The notes under the pieces were generated by a model. That model was given only the letters and a program-made list of their open reading frames with translations, did not search any database and was not told the origin of the DNA. A program made the position numbers and the translations under genes. A stretch of 31,755 nt of DNA from a virus: positions 1 through 31,755 of the IMG/VR virus record IMGVR_UViG_3300034375_001290. One strand, given 5' to 3'. Shown piece by piece: positions 1 to 5,991 of the stretch (within the stretch, counting starts at the first letter, position 1; each line of letters starts with the position of its first letter).

Positions 1-329
1 TAAACCTTACTAGAGCCTTAGAAATGTATGAAGACTTTGATGTATTTACTATGGGTCACATACATGAAAATGCAGCTAGAAATGATGTAAGAGACGTTTT
101 AGCACTAGGTGCAGGATGTTACAGGCACGTACAAAAACAGCTTCACATGATGCTTACAGGAACATATAAAGAGGAATATGGATCAGGAGCAAAGGGGTGG
201 CATGTAGAAAGAGGTGCTCCAGTTAAACCTACAGGAGGGCGTATTTTAGAGATATCATACAAAAGAGTTAAGACAGAAAAAGAAGATTATTACAATAAAC
301 AAGTAGATTCTTATAAGTTTCCACAATAA
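1..329 (+). CDS. Metallophosphoesterase, C-terminal part (5' end outside window)
   Basis: The reading frame is open from base 3 and enters the window from the left, so the ATG at 24 is internal and only the last ~108 residues are present. The visible part holds GHIHENAA, the GHxH motif that closes the metal site of calcineurin-like phosphoesterases. It is followed by the segment LTGTYKEEYGSGAKGWHVER and a PVKPTGG turn, a C-terminal pattern I associate with phage members of this family. Such enzymes hydrolyse phosphomonoesters or diesters, often of nucleic acids; the substrate cannot be told from this fragment. The N-terminal metal-binding motifs (DxH, GDxxD, GNHD) would lie outside the window. 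A ~70-base AT-rich gap with a promoter-like motif separates it from the lysis genes, so it is probably the last gene of the previous unit. Confidence 0.72.
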   Translation, partial: NLTRALEMYEDFDVFTMGHIHENAARNDVRDVLALGAGCYRHVQKQLHMMLTGTYKEEYGSGAKGWHVERGAPVKPTGGRILEISYKRVKTEKEDYYNKQVDSYKFPQ

Positions 330-361
330 ATACTACGTAATTTTATGTAGATTTAAATAAA

Positions 362-374
362 TTTTGTATATTAT
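362..374 (+). promoter_or_regulatory. Promoter-like motif upstream of lysis unit
   Basis: TTTTGTATATTAT in the only gap before the lysis genes, ending 26 bases before the ATG at 401. It is one of eight near-identical copies in the window (consensus TTTWGTATATT then A/T or TG), all on the gene-bearing strand and in or at the edge of intergenic gaps. It does not show the usual Bacteroidota -33 TTG / -7 TAnnTTTG spacing, so a phage-specific or modified polymerase signal is possible. Confidence 0.55.
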
Positions 375-400
375 ATATTATATATTTATTTAAATGAGCA

Positions 401-727
401 ATGGAGGTTTCAAGTTTACAAATTGGTTTTGATGCTTTAGTATCAATCCTGTCAGCTTTAGTGGGTGCATTAACAGTTTGGTTTACATTAAAGAATAAAG
501 TAGCAATTCAACAAATAGTTTTGGAAAATTTACAAAAAGAAATAATTGATTTAAAATCTGAGAAAAAAGATAATAATCAGTTATTGCATAAAAGAATTGA
601 TGAGCTTTCTTCTAAAGTAGATAATAACAGAGAAAGAAATGATCAAGCACTTGCGGATATAGTAAAAGAAATGGCAGCTATGGAGCTTAGAATTATCCAA
701 GCCATTAATGGTAAAGAAGATAAATGA
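401..727 (+). CDS. Membrane-anchored coiled-coil protein, lysis unit
   Basis: A 108-residue protein with one hydrophobic segment near the N-terminus (about residues 10-30, FDALVSILSALVGALTVWF), then a long charged, heptad-like helix rich in K/E/D/N (about 35-105). This looks like a small inner-membrane protein with a cytoplasmic or periplasmic coiled coil. Similar architecture, in reverse order, occurs in XhlA-type holin accessory proteins; I do not recognise a specific family. It is the first gene of the lysis unit, and its stop overlaps the next start as ATGA (724-727), which implies translational coupling. A role as holin accessory or antiholin is inferred from position only. An ATG at 393 reads only a dozen codons, so 401 is the start. 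Confidence 0.6.
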   Translation: MEVSSLQIGFDALVSILSALVGALTVWFTLKNKVAIQQIVLENLQKEIIDLKSEKKDNNQLLHKRIDELSSKVDNNRERNDQALADIVKEMAAMELRIIQAINGKEDK

Positions 728-1182
728 TAAAACCTTGGATTATAATATTTTGTATAGGGTTATTTTCATGTAGTCCTCAAACTAGATTTAACAGACTTAT
801 AGATAAACATCCGTACCTACTAGAAATAGATTCAGTATCATTTATAGATACTGTTAGAGTTGAAGTTCCGAAAGTAGTTCATGATACAATTATAAATGAA
901 CACTTTTTTCATGAAATTACTAGAGATACTTTAATACTGCAAAAAGAAAGACTGACTGTAAAGATATTTCATGATACAATTCAAAAGAATGTATTTATAC
1001 ATGGAGAGTGTGATACAGTAACAGTAGAAAAAGTTATAGAAAGAACAATACCTGTAAAGTATTATGAAAAAACTCCATTTTGGAAAAAGACTATAAATTG
1101 GTTAGTTCTTATTGCTTTAATATATGGAGCATATAGATTATTTAAATTTATAATAGCAGAAAAAATAAAAAAAAAGTCATGA
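724..1182 (+). CDS. Probable unimolecular spanin (u-spanin), lipoprotein with C-terminal TM
   Basis: A 152-residue protein with a short signal (PWIIIFCIGLFSC) that ends in a lipobox LFSC with the lipidated Cys at residue 16, a ~105-residue polar, Val/Ile/Thr-rich (probably beta) middle, and one C-terminal transmembrane helix (about 125-144, INWLVLIALIYGAYRLFKF) ending in a Lys-rich tail. An outer-membrane lipoprotein that also has an inner-membrane anchor is the defining layout of unimolecular spanins such as T1 gp11, which fuse the two membranes in the last step of lysis. It lies between a small membrane protein and a holin candidate, with ATGA overlaps on both sides and an amidase gene just downstream. 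The function is inferred from topology and context; no sequence match to a known spanin is claimed. Confidence 0.62.
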   Translation: MIKPWIIIFCIGLFSCSPQTRFNRLIDKHPYLLEIDSVSFIDTVRVEVPKVVHDTIINEHFFHEITRDTLILQKERLTVKIFHDTIQKNVFIHGECDTVTVEKVIERTIPVKYYEKTPFWKKTINWLVLIALIYGAYRLFKFIIAEKIKKKS

Positions 1183-1409
1183 AAGAATTTTTTAAACAAC
1201 TTCTAAGTGATGAGTCAGGTAATTACTCATCTAAAAGATTAGGTGGTTTACTTTGTGTATTAGCATTAGTAACTTCATTAATTGCAAATACATTTACTCA
1301 TAATGATATCAGACCAGCAGAATATCTTGTAGATGCTGTAGCATTATTTGCATTTGGTGCATTAGGACTTACATCTATTGATAAGTTTACAAAAAGTAGA
1401 AAAAAATGA
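1179..1409 (+). CDS. Putative holin, two transmembrane helices
   Basis: A 76-residue protein with two hydrophobic helices (about residues 21-39, LGGLLCVLALVTSLIANTF, and 50-67, YLVDAVALFAFGALGLTS), a short loop between them and Lys/Arg-rich ends. This is the size and layout of small two-helix holins, which make inner-membrane lesions at a set time and release the endolysin. It overlaps the spanin candidate and the amidase gene by ATGA at both ends, a position that strongly suggests a lysis role. The SKRLGG...LTSIDKF pattern looks familiar from Bacteroidota phages, but I cannot name a family with certainty. Confidence 0.6.
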   Translation: MKEFFKQLLSDESGNYSSKRLGGLLCVLALVTSLIANTFTHNDIRPAEYLVDAVALFAFGALGLTSIDKFTKSRKK

Positions 1410-2281
1410 TTCTTAGAAAAGGCAGTAAAGGTAAAGAAGTAAAAGAACTTCAAAAGTTTTTAGGACTAACTGCTGATGGTATATTTGGATCTATAACAGA
1501 AAGAGCTGTACAAGAATACCAAAGAGCACATGAACTTGTTGCTGACGGTATAGTAGGACCAAATACTTTAAACTCTATGGGTTTTTTAAGTACAGACTTA
1601 TCTGAGAAATTTACCGAAAATGGTGAACTTAATCTAATTGAACATTATATGCCTATAGGTACTTATTTTAAAGGACCTGTTCCAAAAGAATGGATATTTT
1701 TACACCATACTGCAGGATGGGATAATCCTTATCAAGTAGCTGATATGTGGGCTAGAGATAAAAGAGGTAATGTAGCTACTGAATTTATATTAGGTGGACA
1801 AAATGTAAAAAACGGTACTGATAAATATGATGGTGATCTAGTTCAAGCATTTCCAGAAGGTGGATATGGCTGGCATACAGGAACAGGTAATTCTAGAATG
1901 CATAGAAACTCTGTTGCTATAGAAGTATGTAATATGGGTTATATTGAAAATGGTAAAACTTATGTAGGAACTATTGCAGATCCTTCACAAGTTGTTAAAC
2001 TAGCAAAACCTTTTAAAGGTCATCAATACTGGCATAGATATTCTGATAAGCAGATTGAAGTACTTAAAAAATGGATATTGCATATAGCAAATAAATACTC
2101 AATAGATCCTAGAGTAGGATTAGTAGAATGGGTAAAAGAAAAAGGTGCTGATGGATTTGAGGTATTAGATTTAGATAAAGCAAATAAAACTCCTGGGTTA
2201 TATACTCATAGTAATGTAGTAAGCTGGAAGTCTGATATGTTCCCTCAGCAAGAGTTAATAGATATGTTATTAAGTTTATAG
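1406..2281 (+). CDS. Endolysin: N-acetylmuramoyl-L-alanine amidase with peptidoglycan-binding domain
   Basis: A 291-residue modular lysin that cleaves the amide bond between N-acetylmuramic acid and L-alanine in host peptidoglycan. Residues ~5-58 are a PG_binding_1 domain (GSKGKEVKELQKFLG, TADGIFGSITERAVQEYQ, VADGIVGPNTLNSMG). Residues ~95-280 are an Amidase_2/PGRP-type zinc amidase: FLHHTAG (H100/H101), GYGWHTG (H157), SVAIEVCNMG, then THSNVVSWKSDMFPQ, where H268 and D277 fill the places of the second zinc His and the acidic or Cys ligand. There is no signal peptide, so export depends on the holin. The start overlaps the holin stop by ATGA. Confidence 0.92.
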   Translation: MILRKGSKGKEVKELQKFLGLTADGIFGSITERAVQEYQRAHELVADGIVGPNTLNSMGFLSTDLSEKFTENGELNLIEHYMPIGTYFKGPVPKEWIFLHHTAGWDNPYQVADMWARDKRGNVATEFILGGQNVKNGTDKYDGDLVQAFPEGGYGWHTGTGNSRMHRNSVAIEVCNMGYIENGKTYVGTIADPSQVVKLAKPFKGHQYWHRYSDKQIEVLKKWILHIANKYSIDPRVGLVEWVKEKGADGFEVLDLDKANKTPGLYTHSNVVSWKSDMFPQQELIDMLLSL

Positions 2282-2283
2282 TT

Positions 2284-2718
2284 ATGAAAAAAAATAAAGT
2301 AAACGCAGAAAAAGTATTAAGACAATTTAGAGAAAGTAGATATAATATGTCTGAACCTAAGCAATCTCTTCCTAAGGCTCAACTTGGATTGTTTGGAAAG
2401 AAGAAAGATGCACATTGTGTACAAAAATATAGTGGTCCTACTAAATATAGTAAAGGTTGTGAAAGTATACAAGAAGGTTTAGAACCAGGCGGTAGATTAT
2501 TAAGTAAAAGACAAATGCGTAAACTAAATCAACCAACTAATGTTGGTAAGGCTATTTCTAATACTTTAGATCAAGGTGTTGATTGGGTACAAGATAAATG
2601 GAGATATGGAAACAATCTTGTTAAAGCTGGTATGATAGCTGCTCCTGCTGCTGCTGCTACTGCTGCTCAATTAATATATAATCAAATACAGAAAGCTAAA
2701 GAAAGAAGAGGAGGATAG
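2284..2718 (+). CDS. Hypothetical basic protein with Ala-rich hydrophobic C-terminus
   Basis: A 144-residue protein, last gene of the lysis unit, starting 2 bases after the amidase stop and ending just before a terminator. The N-terminal ~90 residues are Lys/Arg/Gln-rich with two spaced Cys. They carry SLPKAQLG at residues 28-35, which recurs as SLVKAQEG in the protein at 17286. Residues ~115-130 form an Ala-rich hydrophobic stretch (AGMIAAPAAAATAAQLI), perhaps an amphipathic or membrane helix. I do not recognise the family. Its length and basic character suit a minor virion or ejected protein as well as a lysis accessory. Confidence 0.55.
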   Translation: MKKNKVNAEKVLRQFRESRYNMSEPKQSLPKAQLGLFGKKKDAHCVQKYSGPTKYSKGCESIQEGLEPGGRLLSKRQMRKLNQPTNVGKAISNTLDQGVDWVQDKWRYGNNLVKAGMIAAPAAAATAAQLIYNQIQKAKERRGG

Positions 2719-2739
2719 TTACTCTTATCTAATATATAG

Positions 2740-2772
2740 AAATCCAGGTATGTAGTATATCTGGATTTTTTG
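2740..2772 (+). terminator. Rho-independent terminator after lysis unit
   Basis: Perfect 8-base inverted repeat, AAATCCAG (2740-2747) and CTGGATTT (2761-2768), with a 13-base loop, running directly into a T tract. It lies between the lysis unit and the next promoter-like motif. Confidence 0.8.
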
Positions 2773-2794
2773 TTTAAATATTTCTAGTTTAAAC

Positions 2795-2810
2795 TTTTTT
2801 GGTATATTTG
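2795..2810 (+). promoter_or_regulatory. Promoter-like motif upstream of packaging unit
   Basis: TTTTTTGGTATATTTG, a variant of the repeated motif with TG at the end, 25 bases before the ATG at 2836 and just after the terminator. In this variant TATATTTG also fits the Bacteroidota -7 element TAnnTTTG. Confidence 0.55.
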
Positions 2811-2835
2811 TTATTAATCTTAAATAATATTTATT

Positions 2836-3363
2836 ATGAAAAAAATGTTTAGTAAAGTTAAAAGCTTTTTTACAAAAAAATCAACACTAATTGGTATAGG
2901 AGTATTAGTGGGTTTGATTTATTTAGTTGCTCCTAATAACAGTGTAGGTGATTGGAGAAAAGGAAGTTCAGCTTCATTGCAAGCTACAATTTCATTAGAT
3001 GCAGCTGCATTTAGAAACAGTAATTTAGATGATTCTATTCATGTATGGAAAAGTTCTGATTATGAGCAGTGTATTAAAGATGTAGTAATTAATCCAAGTT
3101 GGTGTACCTTAAATCATGATGTAATTACTACATGTAGTACAACATCTAGCGGAGCATGCTGGTGTGGAATGAACTCAAATTATGAAATTAAATTTACAAA
3201 CAGTAAAGGTGAATCAGTTGGTTATGTTAAATTTCATGAACCATATGCAACACACTTTGAGGTTAAAGAAATACATTCAGATAATGGATATCTAGTATCA
3301 GTTAAAACAATTAGTACTGCAGATAGACATTCTAATTTTGATGTAACTATATCTATACTTTAA
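2836..3363 (+). CDS. Hypothetical membrane-anchored protein, Cys-containing ectodomain
   Basis: A 175-residue protein with a Lys-rich N-terminus (MKKMFSKVKSFFTKKS), one hydrophobic segment (about residues 17-33, TLIGIGVLVGLIYLVAP) and a ~140-residue polar domain. That domain has five Cys between about residues 79 and 112, including CxC (CWC), and beta-like segments at the end. The topology suggests an inner-membrane protein with a periplasmic domain that could form disulfides. There is no lipobox. It is the first gene after the promoter-like motif. No family recognised; a role in superinfection exclusion or membrane modification is conceivable, but nothing in the sequence shows it. Confidence 0.55.
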   Translation: MKKMFSKVKSFFTKKSTLIGIGVLVGLIYLVAPNNSVGDWRKGSSASLQATISLDAAAFRNSNLDDSIHVWKSSDYEQCIKDVVINPSWCTLNHDVITTCSTTSSGACWCGMNSNYEIKFTNSKGESVGYVKFHEPYATHFEVKEIHSDNGYLVSVKTISTADRHSNFDVTISIL

Positions 3364-3387
3364 TAATTAATAACTAAAATAAAAAAA

Positions 3388-3648
3388 ATGGAAAACCAAC
3401 AAGAATTATCACCAGAAGAATTAGCAGAAAGAAAAGAAGAAATGCTAAAATTCTATACAGAATCAATGCCTTACTTAAAAGCTCAGTATGAGTATGAAAA
3501 AGCTCTTTCTGAAATAGATGAAATAAGATTTAAAAGAGCTCAAATTCAAATGCAATTTGGTATGATGATGAGCGAACCTGAAGAAGAACCACAACAAGAA
3601 GCTCCTAAAGCTCCTAAAAAGAGAGTCTTGAGAAAAGAAGAGGCATAA
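3388..3648 (+). CDS. Hypothetical small acidic helical protein
   Basis: An 86-residue protein, predicted almost wholly alpha-helical for residues 8-62 (Glu/Lys/Tyr-rich, heptad-like: LKAQYEYEKALSEIDEIRFK), then a Glu/Pro-rich linker (EPEEEPQQEAPKAPKK) and a basic end. Its start is preceded by an A-rich leader. Its stop shares a base with the next start (TAATG), so the two are probably translated together. Short helical proteins of this kind often sit upstream of TerL in Bacteroidota phages; the function is unknown to me. Confidence 0.6.
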   Translation: MENQQELSPEELAERKEEMLKFYTESMPYLKAQYEYEKALSEIDEIRFKRAQIQMQFGMMMSEPEEEPQQEAPKAPKKRVLRKEEA

Positions 3649-4007
3649 TGGCTGTAGTTAAACAGGTTCAGAAAAAAGTTGTAATGTCTAAAAAAGACAT
3701 TATTAAGTTTCAATTACTCACTCACTGTTATATAAACAAAATAACAGTGAGTGATTCTGATCTTGAATGTTTAACATTACTAAGTACAGTAGGTCCTATA
3801 GAGCTTACTTATTTTTGTTATGATGCATCTGAGGAGCATAAGATTTTTAAATCTCAACAAACTGTGAGAAATTGTATTAATAAATGCATTAAAAATAATC
3901 TTATTAAAAAAGACGCAAAAAATAAAAAGTTAGTTTCTATAGATGATAATATTAAGATAGAAACAAATGGTACTATTTTCTTAGATTATAAATTTCTAGG
4001 TAAATGA
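3648..4007 (+). CDS. Small winged-helix-like protein
   Basis: A 119-residue basic protein. The middle and end (about residues 70-115) read as a helix-turn-helix followed by a two-strand wing: FKSQQTVRNCINKCIKNNLI, then KKLVSIDDNIKIETNGTIFL. In that reading QQTVRNCINKCIKN would be the recognition helix and the end the wing. DNA binding would fit a regulator or a terminase small subunit, whose genes commonly lie a few genes before TerL. No specific family is recognised. Its start overlaps the upstream stop and its end overlaps the next start (ATGA), so it is part of a tightly coupled run. Confidence 0.5.
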   Translation: MAVVKQVQKKVVMSKKDIIKFQLLTHCYINKITVSDSDLECLTLLSTVGPIELTYFCYDASEEHKIFKSQQTVRNCINKCIKNNLIKKDAKNKKLVSIDDNIKIETNGTIFLDYKFLGK

Positions 4008-4387
4008 AACCAAAAAAGGCTAGATTATTATATGAAGAAATATCTGGAAGAAACAATCAACCTAAACAACTAGTAGAAGATCTTATTGATTTTTATTATA
4101 AAAATGTAAGAACTCTGCTAACAGAATTATATCACCCAAGAATTAATATAACAGGTTTAGGTGTATTTGCAGCTAGAGAGTATGCCATTAGTAAAGCAAT
4201 TCCCAGATTTGAAAAGTATTTAGTAAATCATGATACATCAACTTATTCAGCATACTATAATAAGAAGATGTTGGAAGAAAAGATTGAATTTTTATATTCT
4301 ATAAAAGAACAAATAGAATCTGAAAAGCTTAGAAAACAAGAATTTTTAAAAGAAAAAAATGGATCTAAAAAAGATTTGGAAAAATAG
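4004..4387 (+). CDS. Hypothetical protein, possible HU/IHF-like core
   Basis: A 127-residue protein with two N-terminal helices (about 5-42), then PRINITGLGVFAARE (about 46-60), which resembles the HU/IHF pattern of a helix followed by xVxLxGfGxF. The rest is helical and Lys/Glu-rich and lacks the DNA-intercalating arm with its Pro. crAss-like genomes are described as carrying IHF-type genes in the structural region, so a distant HU/IHF relationship is possible but unproven here. It overlaps the previous gene by ATGA and the next by 29 bases. Confidence 0.4.
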   Translation: MKPKKARLLYEEISGRNNQPKQLVEDLIDFYYKNVRTLLTELYHPRINITGLGVFAAREYAISKAIPRFEKYLVNHDTSTYSAYYNKKMLEEKIEFLYSIKEQIESEKLRKQEFLKEKNGSKKDLEK

Positions 4388-4646
4388 AAAACAGATTTAC
4401 GAAGGTATTAAGAATGCTACAATTAGAGATGAATTTGTAGAATCAGTATCTGCTAAAAGAATGGTTATTTGCAATGAATGTCCTAGCAAAGGTAACAAGT
4501 GTGAAGTTCCAGGAACAGGACCTTGCTGCAATGAATGCGGATGTTCATTAGCTTTTAAAACTAGAGCACTATCTGCAGATTGTCCATTAGGAGAATGGAA
4601 AGCTTTAATGAGTGAAAAAGATGAAGATAAATTAGGTGAATTATGA
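4359..4646 (+). CDS. Cys-rich zinc-binding protein
   Basis: A 95-residue protein. The N-terminal helix is followed by a Cys cluster (about residues 37-76): ICNECPSKGNKC, then GPCCNECGCSL, then ADCPLGEWK. The eight Cys in CxxC and CxC spacings suggest one or two structural zinc sites of the zinc-ribbon kind, and the CP.G.W end is typical of a small phage family that I know only by pattern. It starts inside the end of the upstream gene (the next internal ATG at 4462 would remove the first third), and its stop overlaps the nuclease start by ATGA. It may partner the nuclease. Confidence 0.62.
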   Translation: MDLKKIWKNRKQIYEGIKNATIRDEFVESVSAKRMVICNECPSKGNKCEVPGTGPCCNECGCSLAFKTRALSADCPLGEWKALMSEKDEDKLGEL

Positions 4647-5476
4647 GCATTATATTTAAAGAAGAAGATCACAGTTACACAAGTTCAAATGGCGAAGGTA
4701 TAGAATGGATTAGTGTTACATCTTTAACATCTTATTTTAAAGAGCCTTTTGATGCTAAAAAGGTGGCAGAAAAAGTAAGCAAAAGAAAGAACTCTAAATG
4801 GTATGGAATGAAACCTAAGCAAATTCAGGAAATATGGAAACAAGAATCTGAAAGAGCTATGTCATTAGGTACATTTTATCACAATCAAAGAGAAGCTGAT
4901 TTATGTTCATTTGCATCAATAGAAAGAGATGGTATGACAGTACCTGTGTTTAGTCCTATATTCAAAGATCAAGGTGTAAAAATAGCTCCAGAACAAAAGC
5001 TTGAACCAGGAGTTTATCCTGAACATATGGTATACCTTAAATCTGCAGGAATATGCGGACAGTCAGATTTAGTAGAAGTTGTAAATGGTAAAGTATCAAT
5101 TGTTGATTACAAAACTAATAAGGAGATTAAAATGCAATCATATAAAGATTGGGAAGGAATATCACAAAAAATGAAGTTTCCTGTATCTCATTTAGATGAC
5201 TGTAATTTTAACCACTATGCCTTACAGCTCAGCATTTATATGTATATTATATTAAAGCACAATCCCAAACTCAGACCAGGAAACATGTTTATATACCATG
5301 TTCAGTTTGAAGTAGAGGGTAAAGATGAGTATGATTATCCTATAACAAAATACACAGATAAAGGAGATCCTATTGTGCAAGATGTAGTGCAGATACCTGT
5401 ACCTTATTTAAAGGATGAAGTGATCTCAATAATACATTATTTAAAGGATAATAAAGATAAAATGAAAAGTAAATGA
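4643..5476 (+). CDS. PD-(D/E)XK (RecB/Cas4-like) nuclease
   Basis: A 277-residue protein with the ordered motifs of RecB/Cas4-type PD-(D/E)XK nucleases: GTFYHNQREA (G76, H80, E84, the N-terminal GxxxH...E helix), CGQSDLVEV (D142), IVDYKT (D155-x-K157, the E/DxK metal-binding and catalytic motif) and the downstream YALQLSIY (Q195xxxY199). It would cut DNA by a two-metal mechanism, and family members are usually exonucleases. No helicase domain is fused to it, and it lacks the Cys cluster of Cas4. It lies in the packaging unit two genes before TerL, coupled by ATGA overlaps to the zinc protein and to the next gene. Roles in recombination, host DNA degradation or trimming of packaging substrate are all possible. 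Confidence 0.85.
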   Translation: MSIIFKEEDHSYTSSNGEGIEWISVTSLTSYFKEPFDAKKVAEKVSKRKNSKWYGMKPKQIQEIWKQESERAMSLGTFYHNQREADLCSFASIERDGMTVPVFSPIFKDQGVKIAPEQKLEPGVYPEHMVYLKSAGICGQSDLVEVVNGKVSIVDYKTNKEIKMQSYKDWEGISQKMKFPVSHLDDCNFNHYALQLSIYMYIILKHNPKLRPGNMFIYHVQFEVEGKDEYDYPITKYTDKGDPIVQDVVQIPVPYLKDEVISIIHYLKDNKDKMKSK

Positions 5477-5991
5477 TTGTAAAACTATTTGACATACAAA
5501 ACGGCAAAGTAATACCAACAGAGCATTGTTATACATTAAAGTCTTTAAAGGACATAATGGAGAATCATCCTGATGATTATCTTAAGATATACCAGTATCT
5601 ATTTTACATGACATGTCCTAATCCAGATATGAATCCATTCTTTCATACACCAGAACATGAAAAAGAAGATTTAATACTAAAAGAAGTAGAAGCAGAGTTT
5701 AGTAGTGAGGATGATGATGTATATGCAGCATTAAAGTTTTGTGAAAGAATGTATGAGACTCCAACTTCAAGAGCATACAAAGGTATTGCAGCTATGTTAG
5801 ATAGATTAGGTAGATATATGCAGACTACACCAATAGAACATGGAAGAGATGGTAACATAAACTCTTTAGTAAATGCTGCAGCCAAGTATCAACAAATTAG
5901 AGAATCATTTAAAGGTGCTTATAAAGATCTTCAAGAAGAACAACAAAGTAATGTAAGAGGTGGTATTGGATTAGGTTATGATCAAGGATAG
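5473..5991 (+). CDS. Hypothetical protein directly upstream of TerL
   Basis: A 172-residue protein, acidic in the middle (EVEAEFSSEDDDVYAALKFC), predicted mostly helical, with a Gly-rich tail (RGGIGLGYDQG). The helix-rich segment YAALKFCERMYETPTSRAYK (about 85-104) is followed by another amphipathic run. It overlaps the nuclease by ATGA and TerL by 14 bases. The position immediately before TerL makes it a candidate terminase small subunit or TerL co-factor, but I see no clear helix-turn-helix to support that, and the wHTH-like protein at 3648 is a rival candidate. Confidence 0.5.
   Translation: MIVKLFDIQNGKVIPTEHCYTLKSLKDIMENHPDDYLKIYQYLFYMTCPNPDMNPFFHTPEHEKEDLILKEVEAEFSSEDDDVYAALKFCERMYETPTSRAYKGIAAMLDRLGRYMQTTPIEHGRDGNINSLVNAAAKYQQIRESFKGAYKDLQEEQQSNVRGGIGLGYDQG

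Noticed and set aside
4397-4672. Minus-strand open frames (for example 4397-4672, 6772-7038, 7900-8205, 21-23 kb)
   Set aside because: All lie opposite well-supported + strand genes, with products of low complexity or compositional mirror type and no own leader.
5242-5250. GTATATTAT inside the nuclease gene
   Set aside because: It lacks the TTTWG front half of the promoter-like motif and lies inside a coding region, so it was not counted.
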